From Auraticoccus monumenti (GTDB lineage: Bacteria > Actinomycetota > Actinomycetes > Propionibacteriales > Propionibacteriaceae), in contig NZ_LT629688.1 of the NCBI RefSeq assembly GCF_900101785.1, positions 1,116,001 through 1,180,000 on the forward strand: 64,000 nucleotides of DNA, read 5' to 3'. The position numbers and the translations under genes are program-made. Positions 23,945-32,363 of the stretch are shown piece by piece (position 1 is the first letter of the stretch; each line of letters starts with the position of its first letter). The notes under the pieces were generated by a model that saw nothing but the letters and a program-made list of their open reading frames with translations, made no database searches and was not told the origin of the DNA.

Positions 23945-26356
23945 CTACGCGGCGGTGGGGCGGCGGGGGAGGTCGTCCAGGCGGTCCTGCCAGGTGCGAC
24001 GGACCACCGTGGGCAGGTCCCCGGCGAGGGCGCGGTCGAAGGCGGCCAGGTGCTCGTCGGTGAGGGGGACCGAGGGGAAGGCTGCCGCCACGGTGCGGCC
24101 GAAGGTGGCCCCGCGGGCGCCGGCCAGGGTCGGGACCACCTCGACGTAGCGCCCCACGTAGGGCAGCACCAGGTCGAGGTGCTCGGGGTCCCAGAAGCCG
24201 GCCGCGGTGGCCTCGAAGACCCGGTTGGAGACGTCAGGGTCGGTGGTCAGGGAGCGCCAGGCGGCCTCCTTGGCGGCGGCGGTGGGGATGGCCGCCCGGG
24301 CCCGGGCGGCGCCGAGGGTGCCCGTCATCGAGGGGTCGAGCCGCTGCTGGGCGGCCACCCCGTCGGTGTCGAGGGCGCCGAGCTGGGCCAGCCGGGTGGT
24401 GGCCAGCCAGCGCAGCGTGGGGTCGAGCGGGACGCCGGTGGAGGTGCGCCCGTCGTCCAGCCACCCGTGCAGCAGCGCGGCGTCGTCGGTGCTGCGGGCG
24501 AGTCCACGCAGCAGGTAGGCCGCCACCTCCGCGGACGGGCCGGCGGCCAGGCCGCGGGCGCAGGCGTCGGCCACCCGGGCCAGCGCCGGGGTGGCGGCCC
24601 CGGCCGGGAGGTGGCTCGGCACGACGACGTCCAGGGCGGTCTGCACGATGGCCTCGACGAAGGTGGCGCGTGGCTCGGCCGGGAGGTGCGCGGCCAGGAG
24701 GTCCAGGTAGTCCTCGCCGCGGGCCTCCCCGCAGCGGACCAGGTCGAAGGCGGTGTTCCAGACCACGGCCCGGGCCGCGGGCTCGGGCAGCGCGGAGAGG
24801 CCGCGGGTCAGCACCTCCCAGCTCCGGGCGTCCATCCGGAGCCGGGCGAAGGTGTGGCTGCCGCTGTCGGGGACCACGGCCGCGCCGTCGGGCACCGGCA
24901 CCGGGTCGTCGCCGAGGTCCACCACCTCGGTGCGCAGCGGGGTGAGGTCCTGGTCGTAGGCGGTGACGGCGAGCCGGTGGCGTCGCGTCCCCTCGCGGAC
25001 CAGCTCGGGCCCGTCCGGACCGCGCCGGACCCGGATGGTGTCGAAACCGGTGGTGCGCAGCCAGGACTCCACCCAGCCGCGGACGTCCCGGTCGGTCACG
25101 GCGTCCAGGGCGTCGACGAAGTCGGTCAGCTCGGTGTTGGCGAAGGCGTGCCGGCTCAGGTAGGCGTCGGTGCCGGCCAGGAAGGTGTCCTCCCCGAGCC
25201 AGGTCACCAGCTGCTGCAGGCAGGCGTTGCCCTTGGCGTAGGAGATGGCGTCGAAGTTGCCCAGCGCGGTGTCGACGTCGGGGACCTCCTCGCTCAGCGC
25301 GGCCACCGGGTGGGTGGAGCGGCGCTCGTCGGCCAGCAGGGCGTTGCGCTTGGCGCGGATGGTGAAGTCGGCGCGGGCGTCGGCGACCCCGGCAGCGGCC
25401 TCGGCCACCTGGTAGCCCATGTAGTCGGCGAAGGACTCCTGCAGCCAGGTGTCCTCCCACCAGCGCATGGTGACCAGGTTGCCGAACCACATGTGGGCCA
25501 TCTCGTGGGCGATCACCATGGCCCGGGTGCGTCGCTCGGTCTCGGTGGGCGCGGGCGGCAGCAGCTCGTCGCGGTAGGTGACGCAGCCGGGGGACTCCAG
25601 CGCGCCCCAGTTCTGGCCGGGGGCGAAGACCTGGTCGTAGGAGTCGAAGGCGAAGGGCTCGGTGAAGGTCCGCCCGTAGTGCTCGAAGCAGGCCTCGGTG
25701 ACCCGCTGCAGCTCGGGCAGCTCGCGGTCCAAGACCTCGGCCAGCGAGGCGCGGGCGTGCCAGCCGAAGGGCAGCCCGTGGAAGTCCCAGGTCCGGGAGT
25801 GCCACGGGCCGGCGCAGACCACGAACATGGGGATCGGGATCGGCGGGGTCGGCGCGAACTCCCACCGGCCGTCCTGCTGGGCGGCGAGCCGGCCGTTGGC
25901 CAGCACCGTCCAGCCCTCCGGAGCGAGCACGGTCAGGCTGACCGGGGCCTTGAGGTCGTTCTGGTCGAAGCAGGCGAAGACCCGCTGGGAGAGGTCCATC
26001 CCGGTGTAGGCCGAGACGTAGGTGTGGTCGTCGGCGGGGTCGGTGAAGGTGTGCATCCCGGCCCCGTCGGTGACGTAGGGGAGCCGGGCGTCCACGGTGA
26101 CCTCGTTGGTCGCCTGCAGGTCGGTGAGCGCGATCCGGCCGTCGGCCCAGACGGTCGGTCGGGTGCTGCCGCTCACCGTCACGTCCAGTGCGTCAGCCAG
26201 CTCCAGGAACGTCGAGGCCCCGGGCTCGTGGCAGCCGAAGCGGACGGTGGTGGTCGAGCGGAAGGCCGCCCGGTCGGTGAGGTCGAGGGTGATCTCGTAG
26301 GAGACGTCCTCGATCAGGGCCGCACGGTCGCGGGCCTCGGGCAGGGAGAGCGGCAC
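23945..26356 (-). CDS. pepN: M1-family aminopeptidase N
   Basis: Zinc metallopeptidase of 803 residues that removes N-terminal amino acids from peptides. The zinc site is HEMAH (His284, Glu285, His288) with the third ligand Glu307 in WLQESFADY, and the C-terminal half is the helical ERAP1_C-type domain. The usual GAMEN exopeptidase motif, which binds the substrate amino group, reads GALES here (251-255): Glu254 is kept but Met and Asn are replaced, so specificity may differ. No signal peptide is present, so it is cytosolic. GTG 26356 lies 6 nt after TACCCT (leaderless). Confidence 0.9.
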   Translation of the reverse strand: MPLSLPEARDRAALIEDVSYEITLDLTDRAAFRSTTTVRFGCHEPGASTFLELADALDVTVSGSTRPTVWADGRIALTDLQATNEVTVDARLPYVTDGAGMHTFTDPADDHTYVSAYTGMDLSQRVFACFDQNDLKAPVSLTVLAPEGWTVLANGRLAAQQDGRWEFAPTPPIPIPMFVVCAGPWHSRTWDFHGLPFGWHARASLAEVLDRELPELQRVTEACFEHYGRTFTEPFAFDSYDQVFAPGQNWGALESPGCVTYRDELLPPAPTETERRTRAMVIAHEMAHMWFGNLVTMRWWEDTWLQESFADYMGYQVAEAAAGVADARADFTIRAKRNALLADERRSTHPVAALSEEVPDVDTALGNFDAISYAKGNACLQQLVTWLGEDTFLAGTDAYLSRHAFANTELTDFVDALDAVTDRDVRGWVESWLRTTGFDTIRVRRGPDGPELVREGTRRHRLAVTAYDQDLTPLRTEVVDLGDDPVPVPDGAAVVPDSGSHTFARLRMDARSWEVLTRGLSALPEPAARAVVWNTAFDLVRCGEARGEDYLDLLAAHLPAEPRATFVEAIVQTALDVVVPSHLPAGAATPALARVADACARGLAAGPSAEVAAYLLRGLARSTDDAALLHGWLDDGRTSTGVPLDPTLRWLATTRLAQLGALDTDGVAAQQRLDPSMTGTLGAARARAAIPTAAAKEAAWRSLTTDPDVSNRVFEATAAGFWDPEHLDLVLPYVGRYVEVVPTLAGARGATFGRTVAAAFPSVPLTDEHLAAFDRALAGDLPTVVRRTWQDRLDDLPRRPTAA

Positions 26357-26362
26357 CTTCCC

Positions 26363-26368
26363 AGGGTA
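26363..26368 (-). promoter_or_regulatory. -10 hexamer TACCCT, leaderless pepN transcript
   Basis: TACCCT on the minus strand ends 6 nt before GTG 26356. Confidence 0.55.
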
Positions 26369-26460
26369 GGCGCCGCAGCGCCGGTGAACCGCCGCCCGTC
26401 AGCACCCGCCGCCGGGGGAGGCCGTGCCGCCCCGCGCTCCGGGGTGGGCAGGGGAGGTGG

Positions 26461-27180
26461 TCAGCTCCCGGGGAGCGTGGTGGTGGAGGTGGACACCGAG
26501 GCGCTGACGATCGCCACCGTGGTCCGCGTCACCGCGGCGGCCGCGGCGGAGGCACCCCAGCTGCCCTGCTCGAGCTCCTTGCCCCGGTCGTGGGTGCGTG
26601 AGCCCCACGGGATCTCGGGGTCGAACTGGGGCAGCATCCCGCTCGCCGACAGCAGGGCGGCGGCGGCAGCGGTCCGGGGCGTCGGGTCGTCCCGGCCGAC
26701 CAGGACGGCCCGGACGGCGTCGAGCAGCTGCTGGCGACGGCCGCTGCCCTCGGTCAGCCTGGTCGTCCTGAAGATCCCCAGCGTCTTCCTCTCCTCGCGG
26801 TTGAGGTCGCCCCGCTCGACCAGACGGTCCAGCACCGGCTCGCGGAGCTCGGGTCCGACCGCGGCCAGCACGGTCTGGACGTTCCGCGGCTTCTGCGCGG
26901 CGTAGCCCCAGGCGGGACGGAGCAGCTCGTCCTCCGGCGGGGTCCCGCCGAGCACGTGGACGGCGCTGGAGAAGCGTCCGGAGGACCGGATCTCCGCCCG
27001 CCCGGTCAGGGCCAGCTCCGCGAGGACGGCTCCCCCGAGCACGTAGAAGAGGGTGTTCTCCCCCGCGATCGTCCCCGAGCGCGGCTGGAACAGCAGGAGC
27101 AGGACGTCCTCCACCAGCGAGGGAGCGGCCAGGGACCGCTGCTGCTCGGTGGCGGGCTGGTCGCCGGGTCCGTCGGTCAT
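26461..27180 (-). CDS. GPP34 (Golgi phosphoprotein 3-like) domain protein
   Basis: Protein of 239 residues belonging to the GPP34 family, recognised from LVEDVLLLLFQPRSGTIAG near the start, the LGGAVLAELALTGR strand-helix and LDRLVERGDLNREERKTLG. Eukaryotic GOLPH3 binds phosphatidylinositol-4-phosphate on Golgi membranes; actinobacteria carry many homologues of unknown role. The C-terminal tail is an alanine/serine/threonine-rich stretch without charge. ATG 27180 is preceded by GCGAGGACCAG. It lies in the 3-prime shadow of the NmrA gene with a 100-bp gap. Confidence 0.8.
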   Translation of the reverse strand: MTDGPGDQPATEQQRSLAAPSLVEDVLLLLFQPRSGTIAGENTLFYVLGGAVLAELALTGRAEIRSSGRFSSAVHVLGGTPPEDELLRPAWGYAAQKPRNVQTVLAAVGPELREPVLDRLVERGDLNREERKTLGIFRTTRLTEGSGRRQQLLDAVRAVLVGRDDPTPRTAAAAALLSASGMLPQFDPEIPWGSRTHDRGKELEQGSWGASAAAAAVTRTTVAIVSASVSTSTTTLPGS

Positions 27181-27280
27181 CTGGTCCTCGCCTCTCGTCG
27201 TCGGTGCCGGCAGCGGCACCGTGGCCAGCCAAGACCGTGTTCCCGCCACAGGGTCAACCCGCACCCGCGTCCCGGGCGGA

Positions 27281-28141
27281 TCAGCGGGAGACGAGGGTCT
27301 CCAGCACCGCGCGGGCGGAGGTGGGGCGGTGACCGATGAGGTGCTCCAGGGTGGGGTCGGTCACGGCGAACTCGCCGCGTCGTGCCGCGCGGTACATCCC
27401 CAGGGTGAACTCGGCGGCCGCAGCGGGCATGCCCTGCTCCACGGCAGCCGCCCGCCACTCCTCGTCCTCGGCGACGACCCGGGTGACGGGGCGGCCGGTG
27501 AGGTCGCTGAGCAGGGCGGCCACGGCCTCGAGGTCGAGCGTCTCGGCAGCGGTCAGCGGGGCCGTGACGCCGTCGAGCGCACCGTCCTCGGTCAGCGCGG
27601 TGGCGGCGGCCTCGGCCAGGTCGGCGTGGGCGGTCCACGACACCGGGCCGTCCGCGGGTGCGACCAGCTCTCCGGTCTCCAGCGCCGACCCGATCGAGAA
27701 GGCCAGGGTGCTCGCGTAGAAGCCGTTGCGCAGGGCGGTGAACGGGACCCCCAGCCCGGCGAGGTGCTGCTCGGTCGCCGCGTGCACCAGCTGGGGGGCG
27801 AACAGGGAGTCCGGCGACGCCGCCTGGTGGCTGGTGTAGAGGATCCGCTCGGCCCCTGCGGCGAGGGCCGCGTCGACAGCGGCCCGGTTCGCCGCGCCCG
27901 CGCCACCACCGCGGATGGCCGAGGACACGACGAGGACCTGGCGGGCGCCCTCGAAGGCGTGTCCGAGCGACTCGGGGTCGGTGAAGTCGCCGGCGCGGAC
28001 CCGGACCCCGCGAGCGGCCAGGCCCGCGGCCCGGTCGACGTCGCGGGTGCTGACGCCCACGGTCTCGGTGAGGACCCGCTCGAGCAGGCGCTCGACGATC
28101 TGGGACCCGAGCTGTCCGGTGGCACCGGTGACGACGATCAT
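27281..28141 (-). CDS. NmrA-like NAD(P)-binding reductase (QOR2 type)
   Basis: Atypical short-chain dehydrogenase of 286 residues. The nucleotide motif GATGQLG is at residues 6-12, followed by VGVSTRDVDRAAGLAARGV, the layout of NAD(P)H:quinone oxidoreductase QOR2 and related NmrA proteins. It probably reduces quinones or senses the NAD(P) redox state. It is divergent from a TetR gene with an 82-bp shared region, so it is the likely regulatory target. The start ATG 28141 has only a weak ribosome site (AGGAGCAACC). Confidence 0.85.
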   Translation of the reverse strand: MIVVTGATGQLGSQIVERLLERVLTETVGVSTRDVDRAAGLAARGVRVRAGDFTDPESLGHAFEGARQVLVVSSAIRGGGAGAANRAAVDAALAAGAERILYTSHQAASPDSLFAPQLVHAATEQHLAGLGVPFTALRNGFYASTLAFSIGSALETGELVAPADGPVSWTAHADLAEAAATALTEDGALDGVTAPLTAAETLDLEAVAALLSDLTGRPVTRVVAEDEEWRAAAVEQGMPAAAAEFTLGMYRAARRGEFAVTDPTLEHLIGHRPTSARAVLETLVSR

Positions 28142-28208
28142 GGTTGCTCCTGCGAATCGACGATATTGCGATCACGTTAGCACTGATAAACCACCGGTAG
28201 CCATGCGC

Positions 28209-28217
28209 TGTTAACAT
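28209..28217 (+). promoter_or_regulatory. TetR -10 TAACAT inside TGTTAACA palindrome
   Basis: TAACAT (28212-28217) ends 6 nt before GTG 28224. It overlaps the perfect palindrome TGTTAACA (28209-28216), a plausible half of the operator that controls this divergent pair. Confidence 0.5.
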
Positions 28218-28223
28218 CGCTCC

Positions 28224-28937
28224 GTGGTTGCTGTGCGTGAGGTGCCGTCCCGTGACGACGTCCGGGCGGGCGTCGTCGATGCGGCGGCCCGGCTGCTGCG
28301 GGACGAGGGTGCGGACGGCGTCACCACCCGCGCGGTCGCGCAGGCGGCGGGCGTGCAGGCGCCGACCATCTACCGCCTGTTCGGTGACAAGGACGGGCTG
28401 CTGGACGCCGTCGCCGAGCACGTGATGGCGTCCTACGTGGCGTCCAAGACGGCCTCCGCGCAGGACGCGGGGGGCGATCCGGTGGAGGGTCTTCGCTCGG
28501 GGTGGCGCACGCACGTCGACTTCGGTCTGGCGAACCCCGAGCTGTACGGGCTGATGGCGGCGCGGGCGCGCAGCGGTCCCTCGCCGGCGACGGCGGCGGG
28601 CATCGAGGTGCTGCGCACCCGGGTGCGGCGGCTCGCGGCCGCCGGGTTGCTGCGCGTCGACGAGCAGCGCGCGCTGATGATGGTCCACGCCGCGGGGCAC
28701 GGGACGGTTCTCGCCCTGCTGGCCCAACCCGAGCAGGACCGTGACCCTGCTCTGTCCGAGGCGATGCTCGACGCCGTCCTGGGCAGCGTCCTGGCCGACG
28801 CCCCGGCCGCCCCCGGTACGAGCACCACCGCCATCGCGGTCACCTTCGCCACCGCGGTGCCGGACCTGCCAGGACTCACCGCCGCCGAAAGGGCCCTGAT
28901 GACGGAGTGGATCGACCGGGCTCTGCGGACCGCCTGA
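28224..28937 (+). CDS. TetR-family transcriptional regulator
   Basis: Repressor of 237 residues. The helix-turn-helix is in GVTTRAVAQAAGVQAPTIYRLF (about 34-55), followed by an all-helical ligand domain of the actinobacterial TetR_C type. It is divergently placed against the NmrA-like reductase, suggesting that it represses that gene and itself, possibly in response to a quinone or electrophile. GTG 28224 begins a leaderless mRNA. The intergenic DNA is AT-richer than its surroundings and includes a TGTTAACA palindrome. Confidence 0.85.
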   Translation: MVAVREVPSRDDVRAGVVDAAARLLRDEGADGVTTRAVAQAAGVQAPTIYRLFGDKDGLLDAVAEHVMASYVASKTASAQDAGGDPVEGLRSGWRTHVDFGLANPELYGLMAARARSGPSPATAAGIEVLRTRVRRLAAAGLLRVDEQRALMMVHAAGHGTVLALLAQPEQDRDPALSEAMLDAVLGSVLADAPAAPGTSTTAIAVTFATAVPDLPGLTAAERALMTEWIDRALRTA

Positions 28938-29038
28938 CGTCCGGCGACCCGGGACCCGGCTGCGGAGGCGGTCGGGGGAGCGACGCCGACGCAGCACCGG
29001 CTGGGAGGATGGGGGTGAGCCACCACGAGAGGACCCTC

Positions 29039-30007
29039 ATGGACCACACCCGCCTCGGCCCCACCGGCCTGACCGTCAGCCGGATCGCGCTCGGCTGCAT
29101 GAGCTACGGCGACGCCTCCCGCGGCGGCCACCCGTGGGTGCTCGACGAGGACGCCGCCCAGCCGTTCTTCCGCCAGGCCGTCGAGCTCGGCATCACCTTC
29201 TGGGACACCGCCAACGTCTACAGCCTCGGCTCCTCGGAGGAGTTCACCGGACGGGCGCTGCGCCGCTACAGCCGGCGGGAGGAGATCGTGCTGGCCACCA
29301 AGCTGAACGGGAGGATGCACGAGGGTCCCGGCGGCTCCGGCTTGTCTCGTCGGGCGGTGATGGAGCAGGTCGACGCCTCCCTGACCCGGCTGGGCACCGA
29401 GTACATCGACCTCTACCAGATCCACCGCTTCGACCCGGCCACCCCGGTGGAGGAGACGATGGAGGCGCTGCACGACGTGGTGAAGGCCGGCAAGGTCCGC
29501 TACCTCGGGGCGTCGTCGATGTACGCCTGGCAGTTCGCCACGATGCAGCACGCCGCCGACCTGGGTGGTTGGACCCGGTTCGTCACCATGCAGGACCAGT
29601 ACAGCCTGCTGATGCGGGAGGAGGAGCGGGAGATGTTCGGCCTGCTCGCCGACACCGGCGTCGGGTCGCTGCCCTGGAGCCCGCTGGCCCGCGGTCGGCT
29701 GGCCCGGCCGTGGGGCGAGGAGACCAACCGGTCGGACTCCGACGCCTTCGGCAAGACCCTGTTCCAGGACTCCGACCGCGCCGTCGTCGAGGCGGTCGAG
29801 CAGGTGGCCGGGGACCGCGGGGTGCCGATGGCCCAGGTCGCGCTGGCCTGGGTGCTCCGCAACCCGGTGGTCGACGCGCCGATCGTCGGCGCCACCAAGC
29901 CGCACCACCTCGACGACGCTGTCGCCGCGCTCGAGCTGCAGCTCACCGAGGACGAGGTCGCCACCCTGGAGGCGCCCTACACCCCGCGGGAGCCCGTCGG
30001 GTTCTGA
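29039..30007 (+). CDS. Aldo/keto reductase
   Basis: NADPH-dependent reductase of 322 residues with a TIM-barrel fold. The catalytic residues are recognisable: Asp and Tyr in FWDTANVYSLGSSEE, Lys in LATKLNG and His in LYQIHRFDP. The cofactor motif near the end is GATKPHHLDDAVAAL. It resembles the YajO/AKR12-AKR13-type enzymes that reduce aldehydes and ketones; the physiological substrate is not known. ATG 29039 is chosen because AGAGGA lies 6-8 nt upstream. It follows the TetR gene by about 100 bp. Confidence 0.88.
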   Translation: MDHTRLGPTGLTVSRIALGCMSYGDASRGGHPWVLDEDAAQPFFRQAVELGITFWDTANVYSLGSSEEFTGRALRRYSRREEIVLATKLNGRMHEGPGGSGLSRRAVMEQVDASLTRLGTEYIDLYQIHRFDPATPVEETMEALHDVVKAGKVRYLGASSMYAWQFATMQHAADLGGWTRFVTMQDQYSLLMREEEREMFGLLADTGVGSLPWSPLARGRLARPWGEETNRSDSDAFGKTLFQDSDRAVVEAVEQVAGDRGVPMAQVALAWVLRNPVVDAPIVGATKPHHLDDAVAALELQLTEDEVATLEAPYTPREPVGF

Positions 30008-30083
30008 CCGATGCCGAGCTCCGACGGGAGCCCACGAAGCGGTCCGGGACCCGGTGATGACCGTGTCGAGCAGGGACCCGCGC

Positions 30084-31442
30084 TCAGTGCTGCATGTCCA
30101 CGAAGCGGGAGTAGTGGCCCTGGAAGACCACCTCGACGGTCTTGGTGGGGCCGTTACGGTGCTTGGCCACGATGAAGTCGGCCTCGCCCAGCCGGGCTGA
30201 CTCCTTGTCGTACATGTCCTCACGGTGCAGCAGGATCACCATGTCGGCGTCCTGCTCCAGCGACCCGGACTCACGGAGGTCGGACAGCATCGGCTTCTTG
30301 TCGGTGCGCTGCTCCGGGCCACGGTTCAGCTGCGACATCGCCACGATCGGCACGTGCAGCTCCTTGGCCAGCAGCTTGATCTGGCGGGAGAACTCCGAGA
30401 CCTCCAGCTGGCGGGACTCGACCTTCTTGCCCGAGGACATCAGCTGCATGTAGTCGATCACGATCAGCTGGAGGTCGTGGCGCTGCTTGAGCCGGCGGGC
30501 CTTGGCCCGGATCTCCATCATCGTCAGGTTCGGGGAGTCGTCGACGAAGAGCGGGGCCTCGCTGACCTCGCCCATCTTCTTCGCCAGCCGGGTCCAGTCC
30601 TCGTCGGTCATGGTGCCCTTGCGGATGTGGTTCAGCGGGATCTGCGCCTCGGCCGAGAGCAGCCGCATGGTGATCTCGGTCTTGCTCATCTCCAGGCTGA
30701 AGATCGCCGACGTCAACCCGTGCTTGATCGAGCAGGCGCGGGCGAAGTCCAGCCCGAGGGTCGACTTCCCGACCGCGGGGCGCGCGGCCAGGATAATCAT
30801 CTGCCCGCCGTGCAGACCGCCGGTGAGGTCGTCCAGCTCGGCGAACCCCGTCGGGACCCCGGCCATGTCACCGGAGCGGGAACCCAGTGCCTCGATCTCG
30901 TCCAGCGTCGTCTCCATCAGCGCCGACAGCGGCTGGTAGTCCTCGCTGGTCTTCCCGTCGGTCACCGCGTAGACCTCGGCCTGGGCCGCGTCGACCAGGT
31001 CGGCCACGTCGCCCTGGCCGTTGTAGCCCATCTGGGCGATCTTGACCGAGGCCTCGACCAGCCGGCGCAGGATGGCCTTCTCGTGCACGATCTGGGCGTA
31101 GTAGCCGGCGTTGGCCGCGATCGAGACCGAGGCCAGCAGGTCGTGCAGGTAGGGGTGCCCGCCGACCTTGCCGATCTCCCCGCGCTTGGTCAGCTCGGCC
31201 GACACGGTGATGGCGTCGGCGGGCTCCCCCCGCCCGTAGAGGTCGAGGATCGCGTCGAAGATGAACTCGTGGGCCGGGCGGTAGAAGTCCGCGCCCTTGA
31301 GCGTCTCGACGACGTCGGCGATGGCGTCCTTGCTCATCAGCATCGCGCCGAGGACGCTCTGCTCGGCGGCCAGGTCCTGCGGCGGGGTGCGGTCGACCGC
31401 ACGGGCTCGGCTGTCGATCTCGCGGACCTCGGCGACGCTCAC
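30084..31442 (-). CDS. dnaB: Replicative DNA helicase DnaB
   Basis: Hexameric 5-prime to 3-prime helicase that unwinds DNA at the replication fork, 452 residues without an intein. The N-terminal domain starts PPQDLAAEQSVLGAMLMS (about 19-36); the RecA-like domain holds Walker A ARPAVGKST, Walker B IVIDYMQLM and the final LHREDMYD motif. GTG 31442 is preceded by AGGAGGA about 7 nt upstream. Actinobacterial dnaB commonly follows rpsR-rplI; here no ribosomal gene is adjacent, and instead a 0.9-kb gap with DnaA-box-like sites lies upstream. Confidence 0.95.
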   Translation of the reverse strand: MSVAEVREIDSRARAVDRTPPQDLAAEQSVLGAMLMSKDAIADVVETLKGADFYRPAHEFIFDAILDLYGRGEPADAITVSAELTKRGEIGKVGGHPYLHDLLASVSIAANAGYYAQIVHEKAILRRLVEASVKIAQMGYNGQGDVADLVDAAQAEVYAVTDGKTSEDYQPLSALMETTLDEIEALGSRSGDMAGVPTGFAELDDLTGGLHGGQMIILAARPAVGKSTLGLDFARACSIKHGLTSAIFSLEMSKTEITMRLLSAEAQIPLNHIRKGTMTDEDWTRLAKKMGEVSEAPLFVDDSPNLTMMEIRAKARRLKQRHDLQLIVIDYMQLMSSGKKVESRQLEVSEFSRQIKLLAKELHVPIVAMSQLNRGPEQRTDKKPMLSDLRESGSLEQDADMVILLHREDMYDKESARLGEADFIVAKHRNGPTKTVEVVFQGHYSRFVDMQH

Positions 31443-31676
31443 CCGTGCTCCTCCTGCTCGTCCTCCCCGCTCCGCGGTGGCGGTGCGGGCGTGGTGGCGA
31501 CCCCTCGCCCCCACCCCGGCGGACCGCCGTCGGCGACCTCCCGACGACGTCACCCCCGGAGGACTCCCACGCTAGGGAGGAGGTCTGACACTTCCGGGTC
31601 GATCACCGCCGACGAGGCCCGTCCGGGCTGTCCGTCGCGTCACCTTAGGACCGCGTCGGGCCGCCTCCAAGCGCAG

Positions 31677-31935
31677 TTGTGAACAGCCCCTGTGGACAAC
31701 TGTGGATACGTTGTGGAGACACGCCCGAGCGCTGTGCAGAAGCTGGGCACGCAGGTGTGGACTCACTGTCGACTTGCACCCTCAAGACGCTCTGACTAGG
31801 GAAGATGCCGTCCGTGGGGGGTGAACGGGAAGAAAACTCGGAAAAACTCCGGGCGTCCGGGCGCGGCGCCGCTGGCTTGACACAGGGCTTCTGTCCGTGC
31901 TGGCAGGCCCGTTTGTGCACAGGTGCTGTGGACAG
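31677..31935. other. Cluster of DnaA-box-like 9-mers upstream of dnaB
   Basis: The actinobacterial DnaA box TTGTCCACA occurs exactly on the minus strand at 31691-31699. One-mismatch copies lie at 31701-31709 (minus, GTATCCACA), 31913-31921 (plus, TTGTGCACA) and 31927-31935 (minus, CTGTCCACA). Two-mismatch copies lie at 31677, 31712, 31733 and 31756. An A-rich island with two AAAACTC repeats sits between the two sub-clusters. No dnaA or dnaN gene is near. Confidence 0.55.
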
Positions 31936-32058
31936 ATCCGCGACACGCCGCGGAACGCCGCGGCCGGCCGGTGCCCAGCCCCGTGCGGGCTTCCGTGAGG
32001 GCCCCCGGCGTGATAACGGATCGCCGCCGGCGCCCCCTTCCGCCTAGGGTCTGCTCCC

Positions 32059-32190
32059 GTGACCAGGAACCGGAGGCGTGCCCCGCACGCCGCACCCCGA
32101 CGTCCCGGTCGCCGCCTGTCCGGACGCGAACGGCCCCGGTTCGCCGGGACGCCGGCGTCCGACCGGTATCCCTCGCCCCGCCGGGCCTGA
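32059..32190 (+). other. Possible 43-codon arginine-rich leader ORF before rtcB
   Basis: GTG 32059 lies 8 nt after TAGGGT and opens a 43-codon frame beginning VTRNRRRAPHAAPRRPGRR, stopping at 32190, 173 bp before rtcB. About a third of its residues are arginine, which GC-rich random DNA can also produce. It is recorded as a possible upstream ORF only. Confidence 0.2.
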
Positions 32191-32363
32191 CCGCCGCCGG
32201 GCCCAAGCCCGCTCCCCGGTCGCCAGGCGAGGACGACGTCGCGTCGTCCCGCCCGCTGCTCCCGAACCCCCTCGCCCGCCTGACGACCGGTCCACGGACC
32301 CGTCGTCCGCGCCCGCCCCCGTCGTACCTGCCCACCGCACCGCCCCACCACCCTGGAGGAACC

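Larger units (their letters stand above)
31443..32363. other. 921-bp intergenic region between dnaB and rtcB
   Basis: This is the longest non-coding stretch of the window. It contains a candidate dnaB -10 (TAGCGT on the minus strand at 31569-31574), the DnaA-box-like cluster at 31677-31935, an A-rich island (31828-31850), and a candidate rtcB-side -10 (TAGGGT, 32045-32050). The remainder (32190-32350) is C-rich with no coding signal I can support. Confidence 0.6.

Noticed and set aside
23621-26905. Very long open frame (over 1000 codons) on the plus strand opposite the aminopeptidase gene
   Set aside because: It is antisense to clear homologues, has GC-driven low-complexity composition (Gly, Arg, Val, Ala, Gln) and no recognisable domain; similar frames opposite dppA, rtcB-Nramp and the ABC exporter were dropped for the same reason.
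30084-31442. Intein in dnaB
   Set aside because: The protein is of normal length and the P-loop region ARPAVGKST is uninterrupted.
31677-31935. Chromosomal origin oriC
   Set aside because: DnaA-box-like sites are present, but dnaA, dnaN, recF and gyrB are absent and the cluster is looser than a typical actinobacterial oriC. Reported only as a DnaA-box-like cluster.
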